This document shows, piece by piece, positions 16,191 through 25,392 of a DNA stretch of 64,000 nt. The notes beneath the pieces are model-generated. The model worked only from the letters and a program-made list of their open reading frames with translations. It made no database searches and was not told the origin of the DNA. This stretch comes from Pelomonas sp963422775 (GTDB taxonomy: Bacteria; Pseudomonadota; Gammaproteobacteria; Burkholderiales; Burkholderiaceae_C), in NCBI GenBank assembly GCA_963422775.4, contig CAUJSJ030000184.1, positions 24,092 through 88,091 of the forward strand. Reading direction: 5' to 3'. The first letter of the stretch is position 1. Each line of letters opens with the position of its first letter. The translations under genes and the position numbers were made by a program.

Positions 16191-17507
16191 TCACGGTGCA
16201 GCGGCCACCACGGGCGGGTCTGCGCTCAGCGCGCCCAGGAAGCTCACCACGTCCGCCAGCTCGGCATCGCTGAGCTCGATGGGCGCCCGCGCGCCGGCCT
16301 GCAGGGCGCGCCTGGCCGGCTGGCGGGCTGTCAGTTCCGAGTGACCCACAGCTGCGCCCGGCGCCTTCACGTAGTGGCGAACGACCTGCTCCAGCGTGTC
16401 GAACTGGCCTGCATGCATGTAGGGCGGGCGCTGCGCCACGCCGCGCAGGCTGGGCGTCTTGAACGCCCCCTCCAGCGCCGGGTCGTCGCTGACGATGAAG
16501 CGCAGCTCCTGGCACTGGGCGGTCCGTGAGTCACTGAACGGGCCCAGGCAGTTGAACTCGTCGCCCAGCAGCCTGGCGACCGCCGCGGCACGGCCGCGAT
16601 CAGGCTTGGCGGCGTTGCGCGGCGGCACGCCGGTGTTGTGAAACTGCTGATCGGTGAGCAGCGGCCCGTTGTGGCAGCTGACGCACTGGGCCTTGCCGAT
16701 GAACAGGCGCAGGCCGCGCAGCTCCGGCGGGCTCAGCACGCCGGCAGCGGCGGGGTCGTGGCGGGCGAGCCCGTCCAGGTAGCGGTCCAGGCGCGCCGGC
16801 ACCAGCGCGAGCGACTTCTCGTAGGCCGCGATCGCCTTGCCGATGTTGGCGAACACGCGGGACACGTCCTGCCGCTGGCGTGAGTCCATCGCGGCCCACG
16901 CGATCTGCTCGGCCGGCGTGCCGAGCGGGCCGGCGTCCGGCGGCAGGCCGCCGAGCGGCGGCATCGCGCCGAACACGGCTTCGTACGCCGCGCGGTTATG
17001 CGCCGCGACGACCTGCGCCAGGCGCGTGCGGTTGGCGCCGTGCTCGGCCGCGTCCTCCAGCGGGCCGAGCGCCTGGGCCCACAGGCTGTCCTTGCGGCCG
17101 TCCCAGAACAGCCAGGTGGTGTGGCCGCTGCCGACGATGGGCATGGCCCGGCGCGTGCCCGTGCCCACGCCGCGGCTGACCGCCAGCCCGTCCTGGAACT
17201 GCTTGCGCGCGTCGTGGCAGCTCGCGCAGGACACCGCACCGTTGCTGCTCAGGCGCGGGTCGTTGAACAGCCGCTGCCCGAGCCCGACCGCGGCGGGCAG
17301 GCGCTCCACCGCATTGGACGGGTCGGCCGGTTGCGGCGGCAGGCGCTTCAGGCTGAGCGACGCGAGCACGTCCAGCTCCTCGGCGCTCCAGCCGAAGGCG
17401 GCGCGCAGCGGCTCGGCGGCATCGGCGCTGGCCAGCGTCATCACCAGCGCCGCGCTGGCGGCGATGGCGCCAGCCAGGCGCCAGCTCATCGAAGCAGGTC
17501 GACTCAT
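16191..17507 (-). CDS. Di-heme cytochrome c peroxidase / MauG-family protein
   Basis: A 438-residue periplasmic protein with signal peptide (LAGAIAASAALVMTLASADAAEP). Two c-type heme motifs are present: CASCH (residues 94-98) and CVSCH (about 275-279), with the usual peroxidase spacing. The segments GLGQRLFNDPRLSSNGAVSC and FKTPSLRGVAQRPPYMHAG are typical of the CCP/MauG superfamily. The ATG at 17507 is preceded by AAGGAGA. A lipoprotein gene lies 32 bases upstream on the same strand, probably in one transcript. Whether it reduces peroxide or modifies a partner protein cannot be told. Confidence 0.87.
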   Translation of the reverse strand: MSRPASMSWRLAGAIAASAALVMTLASADAAEPLRAAFGWSAEELDVLASLSLKRLPPQPADPSNAVERLPAAVGLGQRLFNDPRLSSNGAVSCASCHDARKQFQDGLAVSRGVGTGTRRAMPIVGSGHTTWLFWDGRKDSLWAQALGPLEDAAEHGANRTRLAQVVAAHNRAAYEAVFGAMPPLGGLPPDAGPLGTPAEQIAWAAMDSRQRQDVSRVFANIGKAIAAYEKSLALVPARLDRYLDGLARHDPAAAGVLSPPELRGLRLFIGKAQCVSCHNGPLLTDQQFHNTGVPPRNAAKPDRGRAAAVARLLGDEFNCLGPFSDSRTAQCQELRFIVSDDPALEGAFKTPSLRGVAQRPPYMHAGQFDTLEQVVRHYVKAPGAAVGHSELTARQPARRALQAGARAPIELSDAELADVVSFLGALSADPPVVAAAP

Positions 17508-17539
17508 CGCGATCTCCTTGCGAAGGGGGCAGCCCGGGC

Positions 17540-17977
17540 TCAGCGGCCTGCGCCAGGCTGCGCGACCAAGGTGTTGAACGTCAGCCGGTCGGCACCTTGC
17601 GCGCCGTCGATCGCGAGCTTGATTTCCCACCAGCCGGTCATGCTGAACTTCATGCCCTCGATCAGGTAGGTGCCGGCCGAGAGTTCCTGTGTGACCCGCG
17701 GGCGCGTCGGCAGGCCGTGGCCGTGCTGCGGCATGCCGCCATCGACCTGGATGCGGGCCTGCGCCACCGGCAGGCCGGCCGGGGTGGCAACGCTGACCTG
17801 CCACGAATGCAGTTGGTTGATGGCAGCCGGTGCAGCGGGCGGCTGCAGCGTCACGACGTACTTCCTGTCGACGCTGGTGCGAGTCAGCGACAGGTCGAGG
17901 TCCTTGGGTGCGGACATGCAGCCGGTGGTGAGTGCCAGCGAGGCCAGCGAGAGCAGGTTGACGAGTCGGCGGTTCAT
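17540..17977 (-). CDS. Lipoprotein with FixH/YtkA-like domain
   Basis: A 145-residue protein with a lipoprotein signal (LLSLASLALTTGC, lipobox TTGC with Cys at about residue 20). The mature part contains a beta-sandwich pattern (INQLHSWQVSVATPAGLPV, MPQHGHGLPTRPRVTQEL, GWWEIKLAIDGAQGADRLTF) as in FixH/YtkA-like domains; the MPQHGHG segment could bind copper or another metal. Co-directional with the di-heme peroxidase gene, suggesting a joint role at the cell surface. Confidence 0.72.
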   Translation of the reverse strand: MNRRLVNLLSLASLALTTGCMSAPKDLDLSLTRTSVDRKYVVTLQPPAAPAAINQLHSWQVSVATPAGLPVAQARIQVDGGMPQHGHGLPTRPRVTQELSAGTYLIEGMKFSMTGWWEIKLAIDGAQGADRLTFNTLVAQPGAGR

Positions 17978-18374
17978 GGTGCGTTTCCTGAGCGGTGGTG
18001 GATGAGGGGGCCGGCCCGCAAGCCGCTCGGCGGCGGGGTGAGGCCACTGTGCGCGGCTGCCCGCTGGCTCGACAGCCTCAGGCGACGAGCCGTGCGCTGG
18101 CGTCCGGCAGCGGTCGAACTGCGCGACCAAGCGGTTGGCGCGTGGCCGCTGGCGTCGTTGCGATCGCAGCGCCCCGTCGGGGTGCCGCGCCGCCTGTGTT
18201 GAGGCGTTCGCCGGCCACCGCGTCGCAAGCCGGATTACCGCCCGGTAGACGCCGGCTACCGCTGCAGCACGCGGGCGCTTCGTCCGTCGCGCGGTGCTGT
18301 CGGGCTGCCGGTCGGGAAACGACAGTGGCATTCACTGCAGTCATCCCGTCAATCAAGCCCCGAGAAAGTGCCGC
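17978..18374. other. Intergenic region between divergent genes
   Basis: About 400 bases between the lipoprotein start (minus strand) and the DUF3563 start (plus strand). It must contain promoters in both directions, but no convincing -35/-10 pair, repeat or RNA gene was recognised. Short openings on both strands show no protein-like composition. Confidence 0.5.
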
Positions 18375-18623
18375 ATGAGCCCAACCCTCAATCCCACCCA
18401 TGACGCAGGCAGTCCGGCCCAGCACGGCACGCCGTGGTTGCGACGCCTGCGCTCCTTGACCGCCGGTGCCGCGCGGCACGCCGCCACGATGCTGGTGAGA
18501 TCCCTCGCGGCGTGGCTCGCTGGAAGGCGCGCTGCCAGCGCAGCAGACCCATACCTCGCCCGCGCCGCCGACGCTCAGGACCTGCAGGTGCGCCTGAATG
18601 CGCTCGAGCGCGTGCGCCCTTGA
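18375..18623 (+). CDS. DUF3563-like small protein
   Basis: An 82-residue protein whose C-terminal end (ADPYLARAADAQDLQVRLNA followed by LER) matches the pattern of DUF3563 proteins, common in Burkholderiales (YLA.A.DL.DLE.R...L). The N-terminal half is Arg-rich and amphipathic. Function unknown. The ATG at 18375 is chosen because an upstream in-frame opening has no support; the gene converges on the LytTR regulator. Confidence 0.66.
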   Translation: MSPTLNPTHDAGSPAQHGTPWLRRLRSLTAGAARHAATMLVRSLAAWLAGRRAASAADPYLARAADAQDLQVRLNALERVRP

Positions 18624-18670
18624 TGCCGTGCCCCTGGCCGGCGCTCGGCCGGCAGCGGGCGCTGCCAGGC

Positions 18671-19477
18671 TCACATCGGCTTGAACAAATGGCCGAAGGC
18701 GCGGCTGACGCGCAACGGCCGCTGCAGGCCGCGCATGGCGAGGCTGTAGTGGCCGTTCTCGTCGCGGGTGGCGCTGAGGATGGCGGTGCTGTTCACCATC
18801 ACGCTGCGATGGACCTGGATGAAGTCGGTCGAGTCGATCTGCGCCATCAGCTCACGCAGGCTCATGCGAACCAGCGCTTCGCCGGCCGGCGTCACGACGT
18901 TCACGTACTTCTCGGTGGCCTCGAAGCAGACCACGTCGGCCACCGGAATCATCCTCACGGTGTTGCCCACGCCAGCGCGAATAACCTTGATGCGTTCGCC
19001 CGGTTCGCCCTCGGGCTTGGCGATGGACTGCATCCGCTGCATCAGCGCTGCCATGTCACCGGCCTGGGGTGACGCTGCACGCTCCGCCAGGCGCGACTTC
19101 AACCGGTCCACGCTTTGCTGCAAGCGTTCGGCCGTGGCGGGCTTGAGCAGGTAGTCCACTGCAGCGCGCTCGAACGCCGGAACGGCGAAGTTGTCGTAGG
19201 CCGTGATGAACACGAACAGCGGCTCGGCCCGGTCATCGGGCCAGTCGTCGGCAACCACCTCGGCCACCTGGATCCCGGTGCGACCGGGCATCTTGATGTC
19301 GAGGAACATCACATCGGGAAGCGCTTCCAGCGCCAGCTCGGTGGCCCGCAGACCGTCGTCAGCCACGCCGGCGATGCGAAGTTCCGGCCACACCTGCTCC
19401 AGCAGGCGGGTCAGGGTGCGCGCGAGAACGGGCTCGTCCTCGGCGATGACGGCAGTGGGTGGGCGGCTCGGGGTCAT
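18671..19477 (-). CDS. LytTR-type response regulator (AlgR/LytR family)
   Basis: A 268-residue regulator. Receiver domain at about 8-130 (acidic pair VIAEDEP, phospho-Asp in VMFLDIKMPGR, Thr in VFITAYD, Lys in YLLKPAT) and a C-terminal LytTR DNA-binding domain (IPVADVVCFEATEKYVNVVT, LRELMAQIDSTDFIQVHRS). The ATG at 19477 has GAGGAGA upstream. It lies 34 bases downstream of its kinase gene, so the pair is one operon. Target genes are not apparent. Confidence 0.88.
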   Translation of the reverse strand: MTPSRPPTAVIAEDEPVLARTLTRLLEQVWPELRIAGVADDGLRATELALEALPDVMFLDIKMPGRTGIQVAEVVADDWPDDRAEPLFVFITAYDNFAVPAFERAAVDYLLKPATAERLQQSVDRLKSRLAERAASPQAGDMAALMQRMQSIAKPEGEPGERIKVIRAGVGNTVRMIPVADVVCFEATEKYVNVVTPAGEALVRMSLRELMAQIDSTDFIQVHRSVMVNSTAILSATRDENGHYSLAMRGLQRPLRVSRAFGHLFKPM

Positions 19478-19511
19478 GCAGGTCTCCTCGGCGTGCGACG
19501 AAGGGGCTCGT

Positions 19512-20582
19512 TCAGGACGGGATGAACACCACGGCGCAGACGCCGGTGGGGTCGCGGCGTTCGAGGCTGAGCCGCGCGGCGGGGCCATACAACACGCGCA
19601 GGCGGTCCCGCACGTGCTGAAGGCCGTAGCTGGCGTTGGCCGGGCGGGCCGTAGGGCCGTCGTCCTCGTCGGACGGCAGCCCCAGGCCGCTGTCGCTCAC
19701 GCGGATCTCGATGCCTGCGGGCATGGCGCGCGCCACGACCTCGATGCTGCCGTGGCCGACCTTCGGCTCCAGGCCGTGCTTGATGGCGTTTTCAACCAGC
19801 GGCTGCAGCAGCATGGGCGGCACCTCGGTGCGCTCGAGTGCGGCCGGCAGTTCGAGCCGGTAGCTCAGGCGCGGGCCCATGCGCAGGGCCATGATGTCCA
19901 GGTAGGCGCGCAGTTGCGCGAACTCGCGGCTCAGCGCCACCGACTCGGTCTGAGAGGCGGCCAGCGCGCTGCGCAGGTAGACGATGAGCTGGTCGATCAT
20001 CAACTCGGCGCGATCGACGTCCTCCCGCACCAGCGAACGTACATTGGCCATCGAGTTGAACAGCATGTGCGGGTCGAGTTGCGCCCGCAGCAGCCGGAGC
20101 TGGGCCTCGACGGCGAGGCGCTGAGCCTCGGACCGTGCAGTCGCTTCCTTCGCCAGGGTTTCCCGGGTCGCGAAGTAATGCAGGGCGATACCGCCCACCA
20201 GCACGGTGAAGAGGATGGGGATCAGGCTGATCTGCTGGTGCCCCACCATGCGCGTCGGCTCGCCCAGCAAGATGAAGGCGAATTGGTGTCCGACGAAGTA
20301 GCCCGTCGGTATGGCGATCAGCCCGATGAGCAGCCAGCGCAGCGCGGGATTGAATCGATCGAACCGGCGCGAGCGCAGCAGAACATGCGCGCAGGCCATC
20401 AATGTCAGGCCGACGCACTCATGAAACACCAGCAGGCGCGGATAGGTCTCCAGGCCTGGAGCGATGAAAAACAGCAGTGTCGAAGCCAGCGCCCAGAAGG
20501 CCGCAGCGGCCGCGATGACCGGCAGCGCGCCCTTCAGCCTGTCGGGCCAGTAGTCGGCGATCGTGGGGGGTGACGAAGGCAT
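19512..20582 (-). CDS. LytS/AlgZ-type sensor histidine kinase
   Basis: A 356-residue kinase of the His_kinase family that pairs with LytTR regulators. Four membrane helices occupy about residues 20-145; the phospho-acceptor segment LRAQLDPHMLFNSMANVRSL (His) follows, then PPMLLQPLVENAIKHGLEP (N-box) and the GLGLP and GLQHVRDRL ATP-binding motifs. The ATG at 20582 is used; an in-frame TTG three codons earlier is possible. No periplasmic sensing domain is seen, so the signal is probably sensed in the membrane. Confidence 0.87.
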   Translation of the reverse strand: MPSSPPTIADYWPDRLKGALPVIAAAAAFWALASTLLFFIAPGLETYPRLLVFHECVGLTLMACAHVLLRSRRFDRFNPALRWLLIGLIAIPTGYFVGHQFAFILLGEPTRMVGHQQISLIPILFTVLVGGIALHYFATRETLAKEATARSEAQRLAVEAQLRLLRAQLDPHMLFNSMANVRSLVREDVDRAELMIDQLIVYLRSALAASQTESVALSREFAQLRAYLDIMALRMGPRLSYRLELPAALERTEVPPMLLQPLVENAIKHGLEPKVGHGSIEVVARAMPAGIEIRVSDSGLGLPSDEDDGPTARPANASYGLQHVRDRLRVLYGPAARLSLERRDPTGVCAVVFIPS

Positions 20583-20742
20583 GGAGGGCAACGGTGTTGC
20601 GAATCGAAGGTGGCGAATCCGACTCTAGGGCCGGGGTGGTCCGTCGCCAAGCGGCGGCGAGGCGAACGCGCGGGCTTGTCCATGAACGGTCAATTCCTTC
20701 GACCCAACGGTCTGCGCGCGCGGGCGCCATCGCAGTTCGGGG

Positions 20743-21231
20743 CTACTGGATTGCGCTGCTCAATGACATGACAGCGCCGAGGCCGAGGCCGTAGGGAATG
20801 TGCGATAGCGGGCTGGCGAGCAAGGCGTTGGCGCCGCGTGGGCCACGCCGGCCGAACCAGCCCCAGCCGAATGCTGGCAGGAGCACGAGCCAGGGCAGCG
20901 CTGACGTGGCCAGGCCGAACAGCAGGCCGCTCAGGATGGGGGGCAAGGGCATGTCCACCAGCAGGAGAGCCACTGGGTAGATGAGCGCCACGCCGCCGCC
21001 GCCGATGAGGAAGTGGAAGGCCCACCCCAGGCCAGTCTCGCGTTGGAGCGACGGCGACGCCTGGATGTCGGCGTGGGCGAGGTGCCCGCGCGTCAAGCCA
21101 AGGAACCAGCGGCCGACCAGAGCGACCTTGACGCCGCTGCGGATGCCAGCCAAGGCCAACGCGCTTTCGGTGATGTCCATCAGGAGGGCACCAAAGATGC
21201 CACCGAGGAAGGCAAGAGCGAAGGTGTTCAT
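20743..21231 (-). CDS. DUF2938-family membrane protein
   Basis: A 162-residue membrane protein with about four helices (NTFALAFLGGIFGALLMDITE, GWAFHFLIGGGGVALIYPVA, ILSGLLFGLATSALPWLVLLPAFG, and the C-terminal SHIPYGLGLGAVMSL). Layout and the RGHLAHADI and HIPYGLGLG segments resemble DUF2938. Function unknown. It lies 87 bases downstream of a metallothionein-like gene on the same strand. Confidence 0.66.
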   Translation of the reverse strand: MNTFALAFLGGIFGALLMDITESALALAGIRSGVKVALVGRWFLGLTRGHLAHADIQASPSLQRETGLGWAFHFLIGGGGVALIYPVALLLVDMPLPPILSGLLFGLATSALPWLVLLPAFGWGWFGRRGPRGANALLASPLSHIPYGLGLGAVMSLSSAIQ

Positions 21232-21318
21232 GGAGGACTCGCGGAGTGTTGCGTGGCAAATGAGGCCTCGGGCGCCAGCGATGGTTTGCTCCCCGCCGGC
21301 ACGGCCCTGAAGTGCGGC

Positions 21319-21483
21319 TCAGCTCTTGGCGCAGGTGCAGCCTGGGCCACATTGGCACTGCGGGCCGCAGGCACAGGCCGATTGGGTGTCGGTCTGTGCG
21401 GCGGGCTTCTGGCAGCCGCAGCTGCACGCGGCTCCAGGGCAGGTCGTGCAGGTGCAGGGGCTGGATTGATTGGTGTCGTTCAT
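21319..21483 (-). CDS. Small Cys-rich metallothionein-like protein
   Basis: A 54-residue protein with 13 cysteines in CxC and CxxC arrangements (CTCTTCPGAACSCGC and ACACGPQCQCGPGCTCAKS), giving two clusters around a short Gln/Thr linker. This is a metal-thiolate storage design; it probably binds Zn, Cd or Cu. The ATG at 21483 follows an AAGGAAA site. A longer reading opening to 21684 is rejected because it lacks Cys-rich composition. Confidence 0.8.
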   Translation of the reverse strand: MNDTNQSSPCTCTTCPGAACSCGCQKPAAQTDTQSACACGPQCQCGPGCTCAKS

Positions 21484-21989
21484 GGTGATTTCCTTGGTGG
21501 CTCGATGACGGGATGTCGTCGATGGCTTGACTCTGGGCGCGTTGAGTCGCCACTGACAGGCGTTTGCGACGAGCGGTCTGTGCATATGAGGGACCGGTTG
21601 CGCAGGTCGACCGAAACGTCCAACGCTGGCGCCGAGCCCGGCTGAACCTTGCGATGCTTCGACGCGGACCTTCGTGGGCCGCAAGCGCTCAACGCCGCCA
21701 CCGCGACCGACAGCTCTTGCTGGTCAGCGTGCCGTGGGTTTCACAAACTTCGATGGAGCCGCGACTGGTGAGTGCGCGAGAACGCGATTCGAAGCTTGCG
21801 TGTGCGGCCGCTCACGCCTGCGCCGCCGGGGGCACGGTGGCCCCGCGCACTGCTCGACGACCAGTAGCGGCAGCAGCAGTCATGGAGCCGCCATATCTGG
21901 GTGCTGGCACTCGGCCTTGACCTGCCTTTCGACCAGTGCTGTGCGGCCGCTGACCGTCAAGTGCGTGAACGAGCGGCTCATACTCCTGC
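21484..21989. other. Intergenic region without recognised gene
   Basis: About 500 bases between the metallothionein start (minus strand) and the endonuclease V-like start (plus strand). Several Arg/Ser-rich openings exist on both strands, but none resembles a known protein or has a good ribosome-binding site. No RNA gene or repeat was recognised. Confidence 0.5.
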
Positions 21990-22490
21990 ATGAAACTCGT
22001 AGTCGCTGTTCATTTCCATGGCACGCAGGCGAATGCCGCCGCCGCAGCTTTCGACGCCTGGGACGCCGCGGAAGCGACGAAGACTTACGTCTCGCGCATC
22101 GCCCACGTCGAGAAGGCCGTTCGAGGGGAGCTCGACCTTCGAGAACTGCCCTGCGTGATGCAGCTGTTGCGCGAGCACAGCCTGGAGCCTGAGCTCATCC
22201 TGGTGGACGGCTTTGTGCATCTTGATGCCGACGAAACGCCGGGCCTCGGCCAGCACCTGTATCAAGCGCTGGGCGGTAAGGTGCCCATCGTCGGTGTTTC
22301 GAAAAGGCGCCTGCCGGGCCTGCCGGCGCAGTTCGAGGTGATGCGAGAAGAGGAAGCGCCGCCGCTGTGGGTGACGTGCGCGGGCATCGACATTGGCGCT
22401 GCCAAGGCGCGACTGCGTTCAATGCATGGCAGGAAGCGTGCCCCGACGCTCATGAAGCTCGCAGCTCGCCTGGCCAAGAACATCGATTGA
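21990..22490 (+). CDS. Endonuclease V-like protein with altered active site
   Basis: A 166-residue protein resembling endonuclease V (deoxyinosine repair nuclease) but shorter than the usual 210-230 residues. Matching parts are VKAVRGELDLRELP-like LRELP (aligned with the catalytic Glu of FREGP), ELILVDGFVHL (aligned with the DGHG catalytic Asp) and GGKVPIVGVSKRRL (aligned with LPTIGVAKS). The first catalytic Asp, normally in GVDVxY near the N-terminus, appears replaced by VAVHF. It may therefore be inactive, work differently or be a paralogue with another role. Confidence 0.62.
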   Translation: MKLVVAVHFHGTQANAAAAAFDAWDAAEATKTYVSRIAHVEKAVRGELDLRELPCVMQLLREHSLEPELILVDGFVHLDADETPGLGQHLYQALGGKVPIVGVSKRRLPGLPAQFEVMREEEAPPLWVTCAGIDIGAAKARLRSMHGRKRAPTLMKLAARLAKNID

Positions 22491-22571
22491 TTCCCAGCCG
22501 CAATGGTTCGGGGGTGCACCGCGACCGCCGGCTGGGCAAGGCGGACAACGCGGACAACGCGCGAACCGATT

Positions 22572-23561
<990 letters not shown>

Positions 23562-23593
23562 GCCCGCATCTTGCCGGTGCTGGCTTGGCCTCG

Positions 23594-24460
23594 TCAGCCG
23601 GGGGCTTTGCGCAGATGTGATTGGAGCCAGGGCAGCAGGCGCGCCTCGTAGGCCTTGGCATCGAAGCTGTGCAGGTCCTGGTGGGCTGCACCGGGCACCG
23701 GCCACAGCGTCTTGGGCTGCGGGGCCGCGGCGAATAGCTGTTCCGTCTCGACCCAGCGCGTGGACCGGTCCTCGGTGCCCGAGGCCACCAGCAGCGGCGC
23801 GCGGCAACTGGCGATGGCGTGGATGGGCCGCAGGTCCTGCGCGCTGAAGCCCAGCCGCAGGGGGATCTGCAAAAGCAGCAGCGGCGCGGCCCAGATGCCG
23901 GCCGGGCCCAGGCGCGTCACCAGGCGGTCCTGCACCGCGTCGGTGATGGTCGGGTAGACGGACTCCAGCACCAGCGCGTCCAGCTCGGCCTGGCGCTCGG
24001 CGAACAGCAGCGAGGCGCCGCCCAGCGACACGCCCAGGCCGGCGAGCTTCTCGCCCGGTGCTCGCGTGCGCAGCCAGCCCAGCGCCGCCTGCACGCCCAG
24101 CGCCTCGCGGCGGCCGAAGGTGATCCGTTCGCCGCTGCTCTCACCGTGCGAGGGCAGGTCGATCAGCAGGCTGCCCATGCCCTCGCCCTGCAGCCAGCGG
24201 GCGCGTTCCAGCATCTGCAGGCGGTTGCTGCGCACGCCGTGCAAAAGTAGCACGGCGCCTTCGCCGGCGCGGCCGGGCAGGAACCAGCCGCTGACCTGCT
24301 GGCCGTCGCCGTAGGGGATGCTGACCGTCTCGGCCACAAGGCCGGGCGGCGGCGGGCCGATGGGGGCGCGGGCCGGCCGGGTCAGCAGTTCGCCCGCGGC
24401 CAGGCTCAGCAGCAGCGTGCCGGCGGCCAGTGCAAAGCCGGCGATGAAGAGTCGACGCAT
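23594..24460 (-). CDS. Membrane-anchored alpha/beta hydrolase
   Basis: A 288-residue protein with an N-terminal signal or anchor (LFIAGFALAAGTLLLSLAAG). Hydrolase features: HGVRSNRLQM (oxyanion region), nucleophile elbow GVSLGGAS, Asp region GTEDRSTRW and His in PGAAHQDLHSF. Similar to YfhR/BAAT-like serine hydrolases. It sits 32 bases upstream of the luciferase-like gene on the same strand and may share its transcript. Confidence 0.8.
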   Translation of the reverse strand: MRRLFIAGFALAAGTLLLSLAAGELLTRPARAPIGPPPPGLVAETVSIPYGDGQQVSGWFLPGRAGEGAVLLLHGVRSNRLQMLERARWLQGEGMGSLLIDLPSHGESSGERITFGRREALGVQAALGWLRTRAPGEKLAGLGVSLGGASLLFAERQAELDALVLESVYPTITDAVQDRLVTRLGPAGIWAAPLLLLQIPLRLGFSAQDLRPIHAIASCRAPLLVASGTEDRSTRWVETEQLFAAAPQPKTLWPVPGAAHQDLHSFDAKAYEARLLPWLQSHLRKAPG

Positions 24461-24497
24461 GCCGGCATGATCGCCTGTCCTGGCGGCCGGCGACGGG

Positions 24498-25049
24498 TCA
24501 GAGTTCCAGCATCGCGCGCACCAGTTGAGCGCCGCCGGCATGGGTGCGCAGCCGCATGCCGAACTCCCGCATCAGCGCGAGCATGCGGCGGTTCTCGGCC
24601 AGCACGTCGCCGAACAGCTCCCGCACACCCTGGTGCCGCGCCTGGGCGATGAGATGGGCCACGAGGCGCCGGCCCAGGCCGCGGCCTTGCCAGTCGTCGG
24701 CCACAGCCAGCGCAAACTCGGCCACCGCCGGGCGCTGCGGGTCGCAGACGAAGCGCGCGTCGGCAATGACGATGGCCCCGGCCGGCGCCGGCAGCTCGAC
24801 GACCCAGGCGCGGTGCAGCCGCTGGTCCACGTCGGTCAGCAGCTTCAGCAGCGCAGGGCTCAGCTCGCGCAGGCCGAAGTGGAAGCGCTGGTGGCGCGAG
24901 CCCAGCGACAGGCCGTTGAAGAAGGTCTTTTCAGCGCAGACATCGCCGGGCGCCAGCGGGCGCAGGCGGGCGATGTGGCCGCCGGGCAAGTGCCAGTCCT
25001 GCGTAGCCGCCGGGGCCGCGACGATGGCGGAGGCCAGATCGGTTGTCAC
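24498..25049 (-). CDS. GNAT-family N-acetyltransferase
   Basis: A 183-residue acetyltransferase. The acetyl-CoA-binding motif is seen as VADDWQGRGLGRRLVAHLI, with EFALAV before it and LFGDVLAENRRMLALMREFG after it. This layout resembles the GNAT domain of Pat-type protein acetyltransferases. The GTG at 25049 overlaps the stop of the DUF2917 gene (GTGA), so translation is coupled. Target unknown. Confidence 0.78.
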   Translation of the reverse strand: MTTDLASAIVAAPAATQDWHLPGGHIARLRPLAPGDVCAEKTFFNGLSLGSRHQRFHFGLRELSPALLKLLTDVDQRLHRAWVVELPAPAGAIVIADARFVCDPQRPAVAEFALAVADDWQGRGLGRRLVAHLIAQARHQGVRELFGDVLAENRRMLALMREFGMRLRTHAGGAQLVRAMLEL

Positions 25050-25297
25050 GCCCGCACCTCGGCGGCGGGCCGCAGGTCCAGCACGGCAGGGCCGCTCAGC
25101 GCGCTCACGGTCACGCCCTCGTCGCTCTGCACGGTGAAGCACTGGCCCGGCTCCAGCACGATGTCGCGCGTGTCGTGGTCCACGGTGATCCACAGCGTGC
25201 CGGCGGCGCTGCACAGATGCGTGGCGCGGGCTTCGGGCAGGCGCGAGGTCTGGCCGCGTTGCAACAGCAGCCGGGTGTGGGGGACGTCGATCAGCAT
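25046..25297 (-). CDS. DUF2917-family protein
   Basis: An 83-residue protein with the DUF2917 pattern (LLLQRGQTSRLPEARAT, LWITVDHDTRDIVLEPGQ, CFTVQSDEGVTVSAL), a small beta-barrel/cupin-like domain. The ATG at 25297 is preceded by GAGGAG. It is divergent from a LysR-type gene, a pairing frequent in Burkholderiales, and separated by a 95-base region that holds a T-N11-A palindrome. Confidence 0.8.
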   Translation of the reverse strand: MLIDVPHTRLLLQRGQTSRLPEARATHLCSAAGTLWITVDHDTRDIVLEPGQCFTVQSDEGVTVSALSGPAVLDLRPAAEVRA

Positions 25298-25330
25298 GGT
25301 GTGCTCCTCGGGCGGCGCCGTGCGGTGGTG

Positions 25331-25349
25331 GCATGCCGGGTTGGCATGC
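25331..25349. promoter_or_regulatory. LysR-type operator (T-N11-A palindrome)
   Basis: A perfect 7-bp inverted repeat, GCATGCC and GGCATGC, separated by GGGTT, in the intergenic space between the divergent DUF2917 and LysR genes. Its core AT-N11-AT fits the T-N11-A box bound by LysR-type regulators. The adjacent regulator is the obvious candidate ligand. Confidence 0.7.
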
Positions 25350-25392
25350 TTGCGTCGGGGCCGTCTGGCGCGGATAGTGAGGTTTCTACGCC

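Noticed and set aside
16191..18047. Long N-terminal extension of the di-heme peroxidase
   Set aside because: The extension reads through the FixH-like lipoprotein gene in another frame; the peroxidase's signal peptide and ribosome-binding site place its start at 17507.
21564..21920. Possible gene upstream of the endonuclease V-like gene
   Set aside because: Arg/Ala-rich translation without ribosome-binding site or family resemblance.
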